From Rubripirellula tenax (GTDB taxonomy: Bacteria > Planctomycetota > Planctomycetia > Pirellulales > Pirellulaceae), in contig NZ_SJPW01000001.1 of the NCBI RefSeq assembly GCF_007860125.1, forward strand, positions 620,001-684,000: a stretch of 64,000 nt of DNA, read 5' to 3'. The notes below the pieces were generated by a model. It was not told the origin of the DNA and did not search any database. It saw nothing but the letters and a program-made list of their open reading frames with translations. Positions within the stretch are counted from its first letter, which is position 1; each line of letters starts with the position of its first letter. A program made the translations under genes and the position numbers. This document shows, piece after piece, positions 9,568 to 18,644 of the stretch.

Positions 9568-10344
9568 ATGACTTCCACGGGCGAAATTCGATTCTCGCAC
9601 GGCATCGGCGGCCCGACCAGGGGTTCCGATGACGGGGCGCCCGCGGCAACGCTGGGGCTGCGAATCGCCGAGACGTTCGTCAGCCGACAAGGCGAGGGGA
9701 AGTTAACGGGCGTGGAGAGCTTCTTCGTGCGGACCAGCGGTTGCAACCTGCGGTGCTGGTTTTGTGACACACCGTATGCATCGTGGAAACCCGAGGGCCC
9801 GCGACAAACCGTCTCGACGATCGTCGATTCGGTTTTACAGTCGGGCATTTCGCACGTCGTGCTGACCGGCGGCGAACCCTTGTTGCCGGATGCCTGCGTC
9901 TCGCTTTGCCAGCAGCTTCGCGATGCAGGTTTGCACATCACGATCGAAACCGCGGGAACGATTGACCGCGACGTGCCATGCGACTTGATGTCGATCAGCC
10001 CCAAGTTGTCCGCCAGCGCACCCGATGCGGGGGATCACCCCCAGTGGCATCAACGCCACCACGATCGCCGCATGCCAATCGATTTGATGCGCCGATTGAT
10101 CGATCGGTCGGACGACTTTCAAGTCAAATTTGTGATCGATTCACCCGCCGAATTCGACGAATGCGCGGGCGTCGTCGAATCGCTTCAAGTCCGACCCGAT
10201 GATATCTGGATCATGCCCCAGGGCGTATCGGCCGAAGCGATGGATACGGCGGCAACTTGGCTGAAGCCGTGGTGCGAATCGGCGGGTTACCGATTCTGTG
10301 ACCGGATGCATCTGCGTTGGTACGGAAATCGACGCGGAACCTAA
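9568..10344 (+). CDS. queE: 7-carboxy-7-deazaguanine synthase
   Basis: QueE is a radical SAM enzyme that rearranges 6-carboxytetrahydropterin to 7-carboxy-7-deazaguanine, upstream of QueC and QueF. The Cx3Cx2C cluster motif is in SGCNLRCWFCDTPYA, preceded by TFVSRQGEGKLTGVESFFVR and followed by the GGEPLL SAM-binding motif. The length of 258 residues is normal. The frame runs upstream to 9436 but that part overlaps queF on the other strand, so the ATG at 9568 is chosen; no good ribosome-binding site precedes it. The queF/queE pairing supports the pathway; queC and queD are not in the window. Confidence 0.93.
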   Translation: MTSTGEIRFSHGIGGPTRGSDDGAPAATLGLRIAETFVSRQGEGKLTGVESFFVRTSGCNLRCWFCDTPYASWKPEGPRQTVSTIVDSVLQSGISHVVLTGGEPLLPDACVSLCQQLRDAGLHITIETAGTIDRDVPCDLMSISPKLSASAPDAGDHPQWHQRHHDRRMPIDLMRRLIDRSDDFQVKFVIDSPAEFDECAGVVESLQVRPDDIWIMPQGVSAEAMDTAATWLKPWCESAGYRFCDRMHLRWYGNRRGT

Positions 10345-10362
10345 CCACGACTTTCTCCATTC

Positions 10363-10398
10363 TAAGCTGCTCGCGTGAGCCCAAAGTCTAGCAGCTTA
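10363..10398. terminator. Hairpin between convergent queE and the ketopantoate reductase gene
   Basis: TAAGCTGCT at 10363-10371 pairs perfectly with AGCAGCTTA at 10390-10398 across an 18-base loop. It lies 18 bp after the queE stop. There is no U-tract, so a terminator role is only likely by position. The rest of the 274-bp gap shows nothing recognisable. Confidence 0.4.
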
Positions 10399-10618
10399 CG
10401 GACGGGTGCCGATAGTTTTCGAATCTCGGCAACGCGGCAACGCGGATGACCGATCATTGAGCAACGGTTTAAAATCACGGGGCACGCGAATCATGGTGGC
10501 TTCCTTGCCTAGGCTTGTAACTGTGGTAAGTCACATTTCTTGCGCAGGGAAGCTGCCTTCACCTCTATCAAACTGCCAGCTCGTAAACGAAAAAAGTCGA
10601 GCTTAGGGGGCAACGCCA

Positions 10619-11563
10619 CTATGGAATTGTCGACCGGTGTCGGCCGCGGTCGAGAAACTTCAATTGTCGGTAAATCGATTCGACACGCGGCATCGCGAAT
10701 CCGGCTTCGGCCGCGGCGCGGATCGGGTTACCCAAGATTGCGTCGATCTCCATCGGTCGAGCGGCCAAAAAGTCCAATCGCATGCTGCTGTCGTAGGGTA
10801 CCATGACTTTTGTCACATCGATGGTCGTTGCGATGGCTTTTTCAGGGACGTGCACCCCGCATGCCGCGGCACCGGCGTGGACTTCGCGGACGAGTGATTC
10901 GGCCAGCGCAAGCGCATCGGGATCGTCAACCAGTTCTTTCGTGGACGCGTCGAGCACGACGGACAAGCCGTTGAACGGGATGTTCCACATCAATTTTTTC
11001 CAGCGAGTCTTCGGCAAGTCATCGGTGGTGTGCGCGTCGATTCCGGCCGACTGCATTTCGTCAGCGATACGTTGAACGCGAGAACTGACATCGATCGCAC
11101 GGTCGCCGTATTCACCGAACACGATCCGGCCTTGGTCGATGTGGCGAATGTGACCGGGGCCGACTTTGTTGCTGCACAAAAAACAGCACCCGCCAAGCAC
11201 GCGATCAGGACCGACGACGGCAACGCAGGCGTCTTCACTGCCAAGGCCGTTTTGCAGACAAAGCACCAATCCGCCATCGCGAGTCGGTGGGACCAGCAAT
11301 TCATCGAGCAGATGATTTAGAGTTGTCTTCAAGCCTACGATCGTGACGTCGCACGGCGGCATCGTCGACGCCGACGCGTGGGCGTGAACGTCGGTTAAGT
11401 GGAAGTCGCCCAGTTTCGTCTCGACGCGCAATCCATGCTCGACGACATAGTCGTAGTCGCTATGAAATAGAAAGTGGACTTCAAAGCCGGCCCGCGCTAG
11501 AAGTCCACCATAAAGACCACCCAGGGCACCGGCGCCGATGATCGCGTATCGAAGTTTTTCCAT
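10619..11563 (-). CDS. 2-dehydropantoate 2-reductase family protein
   Basis: Predicted to reduce ketopantoate to pantoate with NADPH in coenzyme A synthesis. The N-terminal Rossmann motif is IIGAGALGGLYGGLLA. The middle has the family's NG motif (LQNGLGSED) and KTRWKKLMWNIPFNGLSVV, with the catalytic Lys region. The C-terminal helical domain has SMRLDFLAARPMEIDAILGNPIRAA, matching the substrate-binding region of PanE/ApbA. The ATG at 11563 places the Rossmann motif four residues in; the frame extends to 11635 but adds an unlikely N-terminus. PanE paralogs sometimes act on other 2-keto acids, so the symbol is left blank. Confidence 0.85.
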   Translation of the reverse strand: MEKLRYAIIGAGALGGLYGGLLARAGFEVHFLFHSDYDYVVEHGLRVETKLGDFHLTDVHAHASASTMPPCDVTIVGLKTTLNHLLDELLVPPTRDGGLVLCLQNGLGSEDACVAVVGPDRVLGGCCFLCSNKVGPGHIRHIDQGRIVFGEYGDRAIDVSSRVQRIADEMQSAGIDAHTTDDLPKTRWKKLMWNIPFNGLSVVLDASTKELVDDPDALALAESLVREVHAGAAACGVHVPEKAIATTIDVTKVMVPYDSSMRLDFLAARPMEIDAILGNPIRAAAEAGFAMPRVESIYRQLKFLDRGRHRSTIP

Positions 11564-11675
11564 GCGGCCGATTATATCCGAATCTACAAAACGTTCGGAA
11601 TCCGAGATCCGCATCTGGGTTTCCCGACCGTCCACGCCAATGCGCGGACGTTCGGCTCATCACAGGGACGGCAGC

Positions 11676-12371
11676 CTATTCAGCAGCCGGACGATTGGGT
11701 CGGTCGCCGCCGGGGCGTCCGCCGCGATCACCACCGGGACGTCCGCCGCCACCTTCACGCATGCGGCTCATTGCCGTTTCCATTTCCGACTTGCTGATAG
11801 CGCCGTCGCTATCGGTGTCGACCTTATCGAGCCGGCTGGCAATTTGCTCAGGAATCTCGTCGCCGCTCAATTTGCCGTCACCGTTGGTGTCGCGTTGCTT
11901 GAACATGTTGGCGGCGAAGTCTGGACCGCGACCTTCCATGCCACCACGAGCACCATCTTCACCGCGTGGACCACCTCCACCACGCGGGCCACCTTCGCCG
12001 CGTGGGCCGCCTTCACGACCACCGCCGGCGAAACTGGGACGCATTTCCTCGGCTGACAGCGATCCGTCGTTGTTCTTGTCAAGCGTTCGCAATGCAACGG
12101 CCGCGTTGTCGATTTCGGCCTTGGAAAGAGCTCCGTCCTTGTCGGCATCCAGCGCCGCCAAGACGGGCATCATCCGCATCATCATTTCAGGGCCGCCTTG
12201 GCCTCGTTCACCCCCTCGTTCACCCCCACGTTCACCCCCTCGCTCGCCGCCCCGGTCACCACCAGGTCCGCCGGGACCGCGTCCACGTCCTTCGGGTGGT
12301 TGAGCCAAAGATGTTGTGGCGATCGCGAGTGTGGCAATCGATGCGGCGAGAAGCGTTCGTGTTGATTTCAT
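11676..12371 (-). CDS. Secreted EF-hand protein with Gly/Arg/Glu-rich linkers
   Basis: A 231-residue protein with a clear signal peptide (MKSTRTLLAASIATLAIATTSLA) and at least four EF-hand loops: LDADKDGALSKAEI, LDKNNDGSLSAEEM, RDTNGDGKLSGDEI and VDTDSDGAISKSEM. The loops are separated by low-complexity linkers, including a tandem GGER run near the N-terminus and GGPRGEGGPRG in the middle. Such calmodulin-like periplasmic proteins are common in planctomycetes; calcium binding is expected but the role is unknown. The start is the ATG before the signal peptide; the open frame runs to 12632 but that part overlaps zwf. Confidence 0.88.
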   Translation of the reverse strand: MKSTRTLLAASIATLAIATTSLAQPPEGRGRGPGGPGGDRGGERGGERGGERGGERGQGGPEMMMRMMPVLAALDADKDGALSKAEIDNAAVALRTLDKNNDGSLSAEEMRPSFAGGGREGGPRGEGGPRGGGGPRGEDGARGGMEGRGPDFAANMFKQRDTNGDGKLSGDEIPEQIASRLDKVDTDSDGAISKSEMETAMSRMREGGGGRPGGDRGGRPGGDRPNRPAAE

Positions 12372-12475
12372 CGTGGGGCTCCGGTTTTGTTGGTTTGGAA
12401 AAGGCGCGAACTGCGTCTTATTCAAACACCAGCCCCCGGGCCAGGTTTCGGGCCAGGCTCCGCTTGTGATGAAAT

Positions 12476-13927
12476 TTAGTTCAAGACCGGACAAACGTCG
12501 AACCATTCGCGCTTTTGTTCTTCCATCCATTCGCTCGCTTCGGTGGGGCCCCAAAGGCCGGTCGGGTAGGTGAACAGGTCCGGGGCCGCGGGGCTCTTCC
12601 AGGCCGCGATGATGGGATCGATGATTCCCCACGCCAATTCGACTTCGTCGCTGCGCGCGAACAGGCTGGCGTCACCCTGAATCGCATCCAGCAACAGCCG
12701 TTGGTAGGCATCGGGAAGCTCGGTTCCGCTGGCCTGTTGGAAACTGAAATCCATCGTGCTGGTGCGCGTCTTCATTTCGGAATCCGGAACTTTGGTTTCG
12801 AAGTGCAACTGGATGCCCTCGGCCGGTTGAATCTGGATCACCAAACGGTTTCCGACGGGCGTTCGCGTTTTTTCGCCAAACAGGATATGCGGCACGTTCT
12901 TGAACTGGATCACGATTTGAGTCGTGCGGCACGACATGCCCTTTCCGCTGCGCAGGAAGAACGGGACGCCTTTCCAGCGCCAATTGTCACAATACAGTTT
13001 CAAGACCGCGTAAGTCTCGGTTTGGCTTTTTGGCGGGACACCTTCTTCTTTGAGGTAACCGTCGTACTGGCCGCGGATGGTGTTATTGGCAAAATCGCTG
13101 CCGACCATCTTTCGGACACTGTGCAGCACTTTCACTTTCTCGTCCCGGACCAACGAAGAATCGTATCGCGCTGGTGGCTCCATTGCCGTGATCATCATCA
13201 ACTGAAGAATATGGTTCTGGAACATGTCGCGCAGGATGCCCGACGTGTCGTAGTAACCGGCGCGGCGACCGATCACGACCTCTTCGGCCACGGTGATTTG
13301 CACGTGGTCGACGAAGTTGCGATTCCAAATCGGTTCAAAGATGCTGTTGGCAAAACGCAGTGCAAAGATGTTTTGGACGGTTTCTTTGCCCAAATAGTGG
13401 TCGATCCGATAGATTTGATCTTCGCGAAAGACGCCGTGGATCGAATGGTTCAACGCTTGGGCAGTGGCCAAGTCGGTGCCGAACGGTTTTTCGATTATGA
13501 CACGGCGATAGCCCTTGCTGTCGTCGGCCAAGCCGGCTTTGCCGAGCTGTCGAATCGCCTCTTCATACAACTGGGGCATCGTCGAAAGGTAGTACACCCG
13601 GCCGGAATGTTCTTCTGTTTCGATCGAGTCCAGAAAAGTCGCCAACGATTTGAAGTCGGCTTGGTCTTTGATGTCGCCGGCGTGATAGAAGATGTTCTCG
13701 CTGAAGGCTTCCCACGATTCAGCCGTGAAAAATTTGCCGACGAACTTTTCCGCCGCCGTTCGCAACGACTCACGCCATTGTTCGTGTTCAAATTGGCTTC
13801 GCGAGACGCCTACGATTTTCGAACCAGCAGCCAATCGTCCTTTGGCGAACAACCGATAGAGGGCCGGAACAAGCTTGCGACTGGTTAGGTCTCCCGACGC
13901 ACCAAAAATTACGATCGTGTCTGCCAT
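12476..13927 (-). CDS. zwf: Glucose-6-phosphate 1-dehydrogenase
   Basis: Catalyses the first step of the oxidative pentose phosphate pathway, glucose 6-phosphate to 6-phosphogluconolactone, using NADP+ or NAD+. At 483 residues it has the normal length. The N-terminal dinucleotide motif is FGASGDLTSRKLVPALY, the active-site signature RIDHYLGKETVQNI is near residue 180, and the C-terminal domain shows VPFFLRSGKGM and DAYQRLLLDAIQGD. The ATG at 13927 directly precedes the Rossmann strand. No pgl or gnd gene lies next to it. Confidence 0.96.
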   Translation of the reverse strand: MADTIVIFGASGDLTSRKLVPALYRLFAKGRLAAGSKIVGVSRSQFEHEQWRESLRTAAEKFVGKFFTAESWEAFSENIFYHAGDIKDQADFKSLATFLDSIETEEHSGRVYYLSTMPQLYEEAIRQLGKAGLADDSKGYRRVIIEKPFGTDLATAQALNHSIHGVFREDQIYRIDHYLGKETVQNIFALRFANSIFEPIWNRNFVDHVQITVAEEVVIGRRAGYYDTSGILRDMFQNHILQLMMITAMEPPARYDSSLVRDEKVKVLHSVRKMVGSDFANNTIRGQYDGYLKEEGVPPKSQTETYAVLKLYCDNWRWKGVPFFLRSGKGMSCRTTQIVIQFKNVPHILFGEKTRTPVGNRLVIQIQPAEGIQLHFETKVPDSEMKTRTSTMDFSFQQASGTELPDAYQRLLLDAIQGDASLFARSDEVELAWGIIDPIIAAWKSPAAPDLFTYPTGLWGPTEASEWMEEQKREWFDVCPVLN

Positions 13928-14239
13928 AGCCAGTTCTTCCCCAAGACAAGAATGGAATCAATGCGATTTTATCGTGCTCATGCACCGCTACACAGCTTAC
14001 GGAAGCGAGGGGGGGACGGCGAGGGGAAGTAGATCAATGCGTCATCAGCTAACAACAAGAGCCGTCGCATGCCCATAAACGGGCAACCCCACGTGGACCC
14101 GCGACTCCGCTTGCGGGATGTCAGCTGCAACGCGGCTGACAAAGCGGCTGACAAAGCGAACACACGGTACACCCTGCGACGGCGTCGCAGGGCGACGAAG
14201 GTGACGAAGGGTGACCCGAAACCTGAGTCCGTTTGCCAC
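13928..14239. other. Intergenic region between zwf and the glycoamylase-like gene
   Basis: No convincing gene. It contains a perfect hairpin (separate entry), a short tandem GCGGCTGACAAA repeat near 14131-14155, and GACGAAGGTGACGAAGGGTGAC after the hairpin. Short frames here look like chance. Confidence 0.6.
14172..14192. terminator. Perfect 9-bp hairpin with 3-base loop downstream of the glycoamylase-like gene
   Basis: CCCTGCGAC, loop GGC, GTCGCAGGG. It lies 48 bp past the stop at 14240 and upstream of zwf on the same strand. The stem is strong but no U-tract follows on the minus strand. Confidence 0.5.
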
Positions 14240-15589
14240 TCAGGATCTCATCCGAGTGAATCCGGCCAACTGCAGTGCCCGGGTCGCCGCTGGGTGCCGC
14301 ATGAATGCTTGCCAAACGCCGCCCGTTTCCAAATTATTGGCCATCGCCAGTGAGATTCCGGTGTCGATGCCGATCACGTCGGCGCCGATCCAGCCGGTGA
14401 CGGGGTTGAACGCGTTCACGAATCCGTACCGGCCATAGACTTTTTCGCCATAGCGTTCGTGCTGGAATCTCAGCGTGTGCAGCGCCGCATTGGGCAACAC
14501 GGCTAACCCGCCGGCCGCCGCGCTGGGGACCACCGTTCCATCGATGCCTCGGTCGGGCTCGAATCGGTCGACTTGGTACGGGCCGCCCCAATCACGATAT
14601 CCGTGGGCGCTGTCGCTGCTGGTCAAACCCCAAACGTCGGCGCCGTAGTGGCCGAACTGGTTCGGGTACCTCGCGGCCAATTCGGTCATGAAGGCGATCT
14701 GGGCACGGTGGGCGCGAACCGAATTGTCCCAGTAGCTGCGGCCGCTCGGTGATCGAACGTTGCGGAAGTCAAAGTACGCCATGGGATACTGATGAACGAA
14801 CAGCGGCGGATAGCTCAAGAAATCTTCGCCATCGAATCGCAGCACCGGTTCACGTCGCCACGCCTGCCAACACTTTGGCGGAATCGGATTGTTCGGCGCA
14901 CCGATCGCCAACAACACCAATAGGATCAACTCGCTGTACGAATCCCATTGATACGGAAGCATCCCGCCCTCGGGTGTCCAACCCATGTGGAGCAGGTCGT
15001 TCGTGCCGAGCATCCATGTCCAATCGACGCGTTCATACAATTGGTTCGCCATTTCGACGATCTGCAAATCGTCGTGGAAGGTCGATGCGGCGCACATCGC
15101 ACCGGCGATCATCAAAGCGGTGTCGATGGAGGAAGCTTCCGAGTTGCGGCGTCGTTTGCCATCCTTGCAGCTGAAAAAATGATAGACGAAACCGCGTTGG
15201 TGCTCGGCGATGTTCAAGAGCGACCGTAGCAACAGTCGAACGCGATCGACCGCTTCTTCTTGCGTGATGAAACCTCTATCCGCCGCGATCGTGTGCGCCG
15301 TCAAACCGAAGCCGCACGCCGCGCTGCTGGCGTACTTGGAAAACCAACTGCCGTCGGTCGATCCACGATCGGGGATCAAGCCGGTACCGGAATCCGCCGA
15401 GTCCGCGAAGTATCGATAGCAACGACGTTCCAAGTCATCCAGAAACACTCGATCGGCATCATTGGCTGGTCTGCCGCTCAAGGCATTGGTGATACTCGAC
15501 ATCGGCTCGGCCATTGCGCGTTCTCGCAGGAATTGACTAGCGACCAGTGGCAACGATAGTCCACCACCCAGAAAAGTGCGTCGCTTCAT
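14240..15589 (-). CDS. Tat-exported glycoamylase-like protein (PF10091 type; possible GH144 endo-beta-1,2-glucanase)
   Basis: A 449-residue protein. The N-terminus MKRRTFLGGGLSLPLVAS is a twin-arginine signal, so export as a folded protein is expected. The mature part matches the glycoamylase domain: YFADSADSGTGLIPDR, ASSAACGFGLTAHTIAADRGF, LRSLLNIAEHQRGFVYHFF, SSIDTALMIAGAMCA, a long middle with SYSELILLVLLAIG, WGLTSSDSAHGYRDWGGPY, and a C-terminal GFVNAFNPVTGWIGADVIGIDTG. Stand-alone proteins of this fold include GH144 endo-beta-1,2-glucanases, and the domain also occurs in cyclic beta-1,2-glucan synthases. Divergence from opgH fits a beta-1,2-glucan role, but that is inference. An in-frame start seven codons upstream (15610) is possible. 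Confidence 0.82.
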   Translation of the reverse strand: MKRRTFLGGGLSLPLVASQFLRERAMAEPMSSITNALSGRPANDADRVFLDDLERRCYRYFADSADSGTGLIPDRGSTDGSWFSKYASSAACGFGLTAHTIAADRGFITQEEAVDRVRLLLRSLLNIAEHQRGFVYHFFSCKDGKRRRNSEASSIDTALMIAGAMCAASTFHDDLQIVEMANQLYERVDWTWMLGTNDLLHMGWTPEGGMLPYQWDSYSELILLVLLAIGAPNNPIPPKCWQAWRREPVLRFDGEDFLSYPPLFVHQYPMAYFDFRNVRSPSGRSYWDNSVRAHRAQIAFMTELAARYPNQFGHYGADVWGLTSSDSAHGYRDWGGPYQVDRFEPDRGIDGTVVPSAAAGGLAVLPNAALHTLRFQHERYGEKVYGRYGFVNAFNPVTGWIGADVIGIDTGISLAMANNLETGGVWQAFMRHPAATRALQLAGFTRMRS

Positions 15590-16181
15590 GGCGTGGTTCG
15601 AACGCGTCATTGCGCTGACCTAATTTACTGCGTGAAATTTCGTTTAGCGAACAGTCGGCATGCCGGGGGATAGCGGTCGGCGGTTGCCACTTTTGTCAGC
15701 ACGGGCAACCGAAAGAGAACAGCGAGGTCGAAAATCGAGCAGCTGCTGACAATCCGAAACTTTTTCGCCGGGCATGTTCCGCCATTCTGTTTCGAACCGT
15801 CAAAACTTAAATCGACGTTTGTGGCAGCCCTTCGGCACCCTGAACGCGGCGTTCTCATCCAATGAACTATAGTTGGGTGTGTCTGATCGCCATAACGTGA
15901 ACATGACTGATAGAGCCGCTATTTCAAGGTTTTCCGATTAGACCGTTCGGGCAAGTGCGGAGGGTGTTGGAGGAAACCTTTGGCACGCCGTTTGTTGCTA
16001 TAGACGCCTGCTCGAAAAGGCGGAACCATGAGGGTCTCGTCTGCTGCTCCTCTTCTCTCTTCAATGTGACTGACTCATGGATTGCCATCCCAACGCAGAG
16101 GCTCTGCTCAACCTTTCTTTCCAACGCCACCTCCACCGGGGTGGTTGGCCTCATCCGCCCACATCGCGAAGCCCCCAGTCC
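15590..16181. other. Intergenic region between the divergent glycoamylase-like and opgH operons
   Basis: About 590 bp with no reading frame that looks like a protein. It should hold the promoters of both divergent units. No clear repeat, RNA gene or operator could be recognised. Confidence 0.55.
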
Positions 16182-16541
16182 ATGCAAGCGATGAAAGTGA
16201 CGGTCGGGTACTTGTTGAAGAGCGGGATGAACCAGAGTGACGCCATTGATGCGGCGAAACGAATCGTTGATATCGCTGCCGAGCGATCAATCTCGGGTGA
16301 TCGCCGCGATGCCGTGATGGGTTTGGATCGGTTGGCGTTGGAAGTCGCCGTCGCCGCTCGGTTGGAGGCACTCGGCAAGGTTCAAACAGTCGTTCCACAA
16401 GAAATCGTTCGCCCGATGACGCAAGCAGCACCGACGCGTTTGGTGGCGCCGTTGCGTGCCGAAACTTGGCGTTCAGCGACGGCGTGGCTTCGCTTGGACC
16501 GCCTCTTCAAATTGAACGTGGGTGCGGCCGACAAGTCATGA
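16182..16541 (+). CDS. Small protein of unknown function coupled to opgH
   Basis: A 119-residue soluble protein, not recognised. The first 60 residues look helical and acidic-basic mixed (VTVGYLLKSGMNQSDAIDAAKRIVDIAAE, then RRDAVMGLDRLALEVAVAARLEALG); the rest is Pro/Ala/Arg-rich. Its TGA overlaps the opgH ATG (ATGA), so it is very likely translated with opgH and may act with it. It is not OpgG. The start could also be the ATG at 16191. Confidence 0.6.
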   Translation: MQAMKVTVGYLLKSGMNQSDAIDAAKRIVDIAAERSISGDRRDAVMGLDRLALEVAVAARLEALGKVQTVVPQEIVRPMTQAAPTRLVAPLRAETWRSATAWLRLDRLFKLNVGAADKS

Positions 16542-18514
16542 GACGCCGGTCGATGCTGCGATCGTTGATCATCGCGGGGACTTCGGCGATCACGGTCACG
16601 GCTTCGTGGGCGTACACGCGGATCGTTGCCGGCGGCGTCGGTTTGAACGTGTTCGAAGTCGCCAGCATCATCTTATTCGCGTTGCTGTTCGCCTGGATTA
16701 CGTTTTCGTTTCTGGTCGCAACCGCTGGCTGGATTCGTGTTCTCCGCTATGGGGCTTCTCGCTCGATTTCAACCGAGATTGATGGCCGCGATTCGAGTTC
16801 CCGGTCGTCGACGGCCGTGCTGATGCCGGTTTACAACGAATCACCGGACCGAGTGTTCGCCGGTATCCGAGCGATGTTGCGATCACTCGACGAAAACGGC
16901 GATAAGACCACGTTTGACTTCTATGTCCTCAGCGATACGACGGACCACGAAGTCTGGTTGTCGGAAGAACAGGCATGGTCGCGTTTGACGGCGGATCTTC
17001 CCGATGCGCGCGTCTTCTATCGACATCGACCTGAAAATCACGCGAGGAAAGCTGGCAATATCGCCGATTTTTGTTCGCGTTGGGGCAGTCGCTATTCCTA
17101 CATGATCGTGCTGGACGCAGACAGTTTGATGGAGGGGCGTACCATGATGTCCATGGTCGATCGTATGGATGCCGATGACCAGATCGGCATCCTTCAAGTG
17201 CCACCGACGCCGGTCGGACGAGAGTCGTTGTTTGCTCGGGCGCAACAGTTTGCGGCTGCCGCATACGGGCGCGTGTTTGTCGAAGGGTTCGCCGCATGGA
17301 CGGGTAGTGACGGCAACTATTGGGGGCACAACGCGATCATTCGCGTGGAACCATTCTTGGATCACTGTGACCTTCCGGTGCTTCCGGGCGTGGCCCCGTT
17401 GGGCGGCGAGATTCTCAGTCACGATTTCGTCGAAGCGGCGTTGATGTTGCGCGCCGGATGGAAGATCGAATTGGCGACCGACCTCGGCGGAAGCTACGAG
17501 GAATGCCCGCCGACGCTCGCCGACTATGCCGTCCGCGACCAGCGTTGGTGCCAAGGCAATCTGCAGCACGCGCGGCTCGTGATCAGCGAAGGGTTTCATC
17601 CTCTCTCACGATTTCATTTCTCGTCGGGTGTGATGGCCTATGCTGCTTCGCCAATTTGGATCGCTTTTACGCTGTTGTGCATCTTGGGTATGGCGGTTGA
17701 GCGGATTCGATCGGTGTCCCAGGAATCCATCCCGATCGGCGGTGCGATGGTTCTGTTCGCGTTGTCGATGACGCTGCTGTTGCTGCCCAAGGTGTTTGCG
17801 TTGCTTGCGATCACTTTCGATTCGAAACTTCGACGCTCGTTCGGCGGTGTGATACGACTTTGGGCCGGCGGCATGGCGGAAATTCTGATCTCGATATTGC
17901 TGTCGCCCATCATGGCAATGTTTCATACGCGATTCGTGCTGTCCGCATTGCGGGGAACGAGCGTGAAGTGGATGGCACAGCAACGCGACGAACATGGTGT
18001 GCGTTGGTCGGACGCGGTCAAACAATTTGGCCTGTTTTCCGCCGTCGGTACCAGCCTTGCGATCGCGACCTGGTTGGCGATTCCCAGGATGTTGATATGG
18101 TTTTCTCCCATGCTGATCGGGCTGGTGTTTTCGATCCCGATCGCAGTCGCAATGGGCAGCCGGTGGTGGGGACACGCGTTCAAGCGGATCGGGTTGTTGA
18201 TCATTCCCGAAGAAACCACGATGCCACGTGTGTGTGAATATCAAATCGAATCGCATCGACAATCTTCATCGGTGTCAGATCACAAACACGTTTCGTTGTT
18301 TGAAACGGTGATTCGTGATCCCCAGTTTCACCTTCTCCACACTCACATCCAGCTTGCCACGGGTGGAAGCGTCGAACTGCCGATCAATCAATCCAAGGCG
18401 ATCGAAGCGGCATACGCAGCGAGCGGGCCAAGCGGGATTCCGGTTGCCGTCCGGAGTGACTTGCTCTGCGACTTGAAGACATTGCGATCGTTGCACTTGG
18501 AGTCTCAGCGCTAG
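16538..18514 (+). CDS. opgH: Glucans biosynthesis glucosyltransferase (OpgH/MdoH family)
   Basis: Inner-membrane GT2 enzyme that polymerises UDP-glucose into the beta-1,2-linked backbone of osmoregulated periplasmic glucan. It has 658 residues, shorter than the roughly 850 of E. coli OpgH, mainly through a reduced cytoplasmic N-terminus. Two TM helices at residues 10-65 precede the GT domain with PVYNESPDRVFAGIRAM, the DxD site VLDADSLMEG, LPGVAPLGGEILSHDFVEAALM, and the processive motif DQRWCQGNLQH (QxxRW type). About five to six TM helices follow (residues 360-560). The ATG at 16538 overlaps the stop of the upstream small gene. The usual partner opgG is absent from the window. Confidence 0.92.
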   Translation: MRRRSMLRSLIIAGTSAITVTASWAYTRIVAGGVGLNVFEVASIILFALLFAWITFSFLVATAGWIRVLRYGASRSISTEIDGRDSSSRSSTAVLMPVYNESPDRVFAGIRAMLRSLDENGDKTTFDFYVLSDTTDHEVWLSEEQAWSRLTADLPDARVFYRHRPENHARKAGNIADFCSRWGSRYSYMIVLDADSLMEGRTMMSMVDRMDADDQIGILQVPPTPVGRESLFARAQQFAAAAYGRVFVEGFAAWTGSDGNYWGHNAIIRVEPFLDHCDLPVLPGVAPLGGEILSHDFVEAALMLRAGWKIELATDLGGSYEECPPTLADYAVRDQRWCQGNLQHARLVISEGFHPLSRFHFSSGVMAYAASPIWIAFTLLCILGMAVERIRSVSQESIPIGGAMVLFALSMTLLLLPKVFALLAITFDSKLRRSFGGVIRLWAGGMAEILISILLSPIMAMFHTRFVLSALRGTSVKWMAQQRDEHGVRWSDAVKQFGLFSAVGTSLAIATWLAIPRMLIWFSPMLIGLVFSIPIAVAMGSRWWGHAFKRIGLLIIPEETTMPRVCEYQIESHRQSSSVSDHKHVSLFETVIRDPQFHLLHTHIQLATGGSVELPINQSKAIEAAYAASGPSGIPVAVRSDLLCDLKTLRSLHLESQR

Positions 18515-18550
18515 GGGGCAGACTGCTTTACAGTTCTGTTCCTCGACTTT

Positions 18551-18626
18551 GTCGCCCTGGCACGCCGTGACAGGGTTCCCAACGGCTTTGCAGTTTGATC
18601 GCCGCGCACGGCGTTGCGGGGCCACG
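18551..18626 (+). repeat. 76-bp intergenic stem-loop element, copy B
   Basis: Begins GTCGCCCTGGCACGCCGTGA and ends GGGGCCACG. It aligns over its full length, at roughly three quarters identity, to the reverse complement of 26532-26607. The central stem ACGCCGTG/CACGGCGT pairs perfectly. It lies between the opgH stop (+) and the trhO stop (-). Confidence 0.7.
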
Positions 18627-18644
18627 TAGGGTTGCCCGAAAGGT

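Noticed and set aside
12515-13888. 457-codon frame opposite zwf
   Set aside because: Covers the conserved G6PDH coding region; Phe/Arg/Gln-rich shadow translation with no motif.
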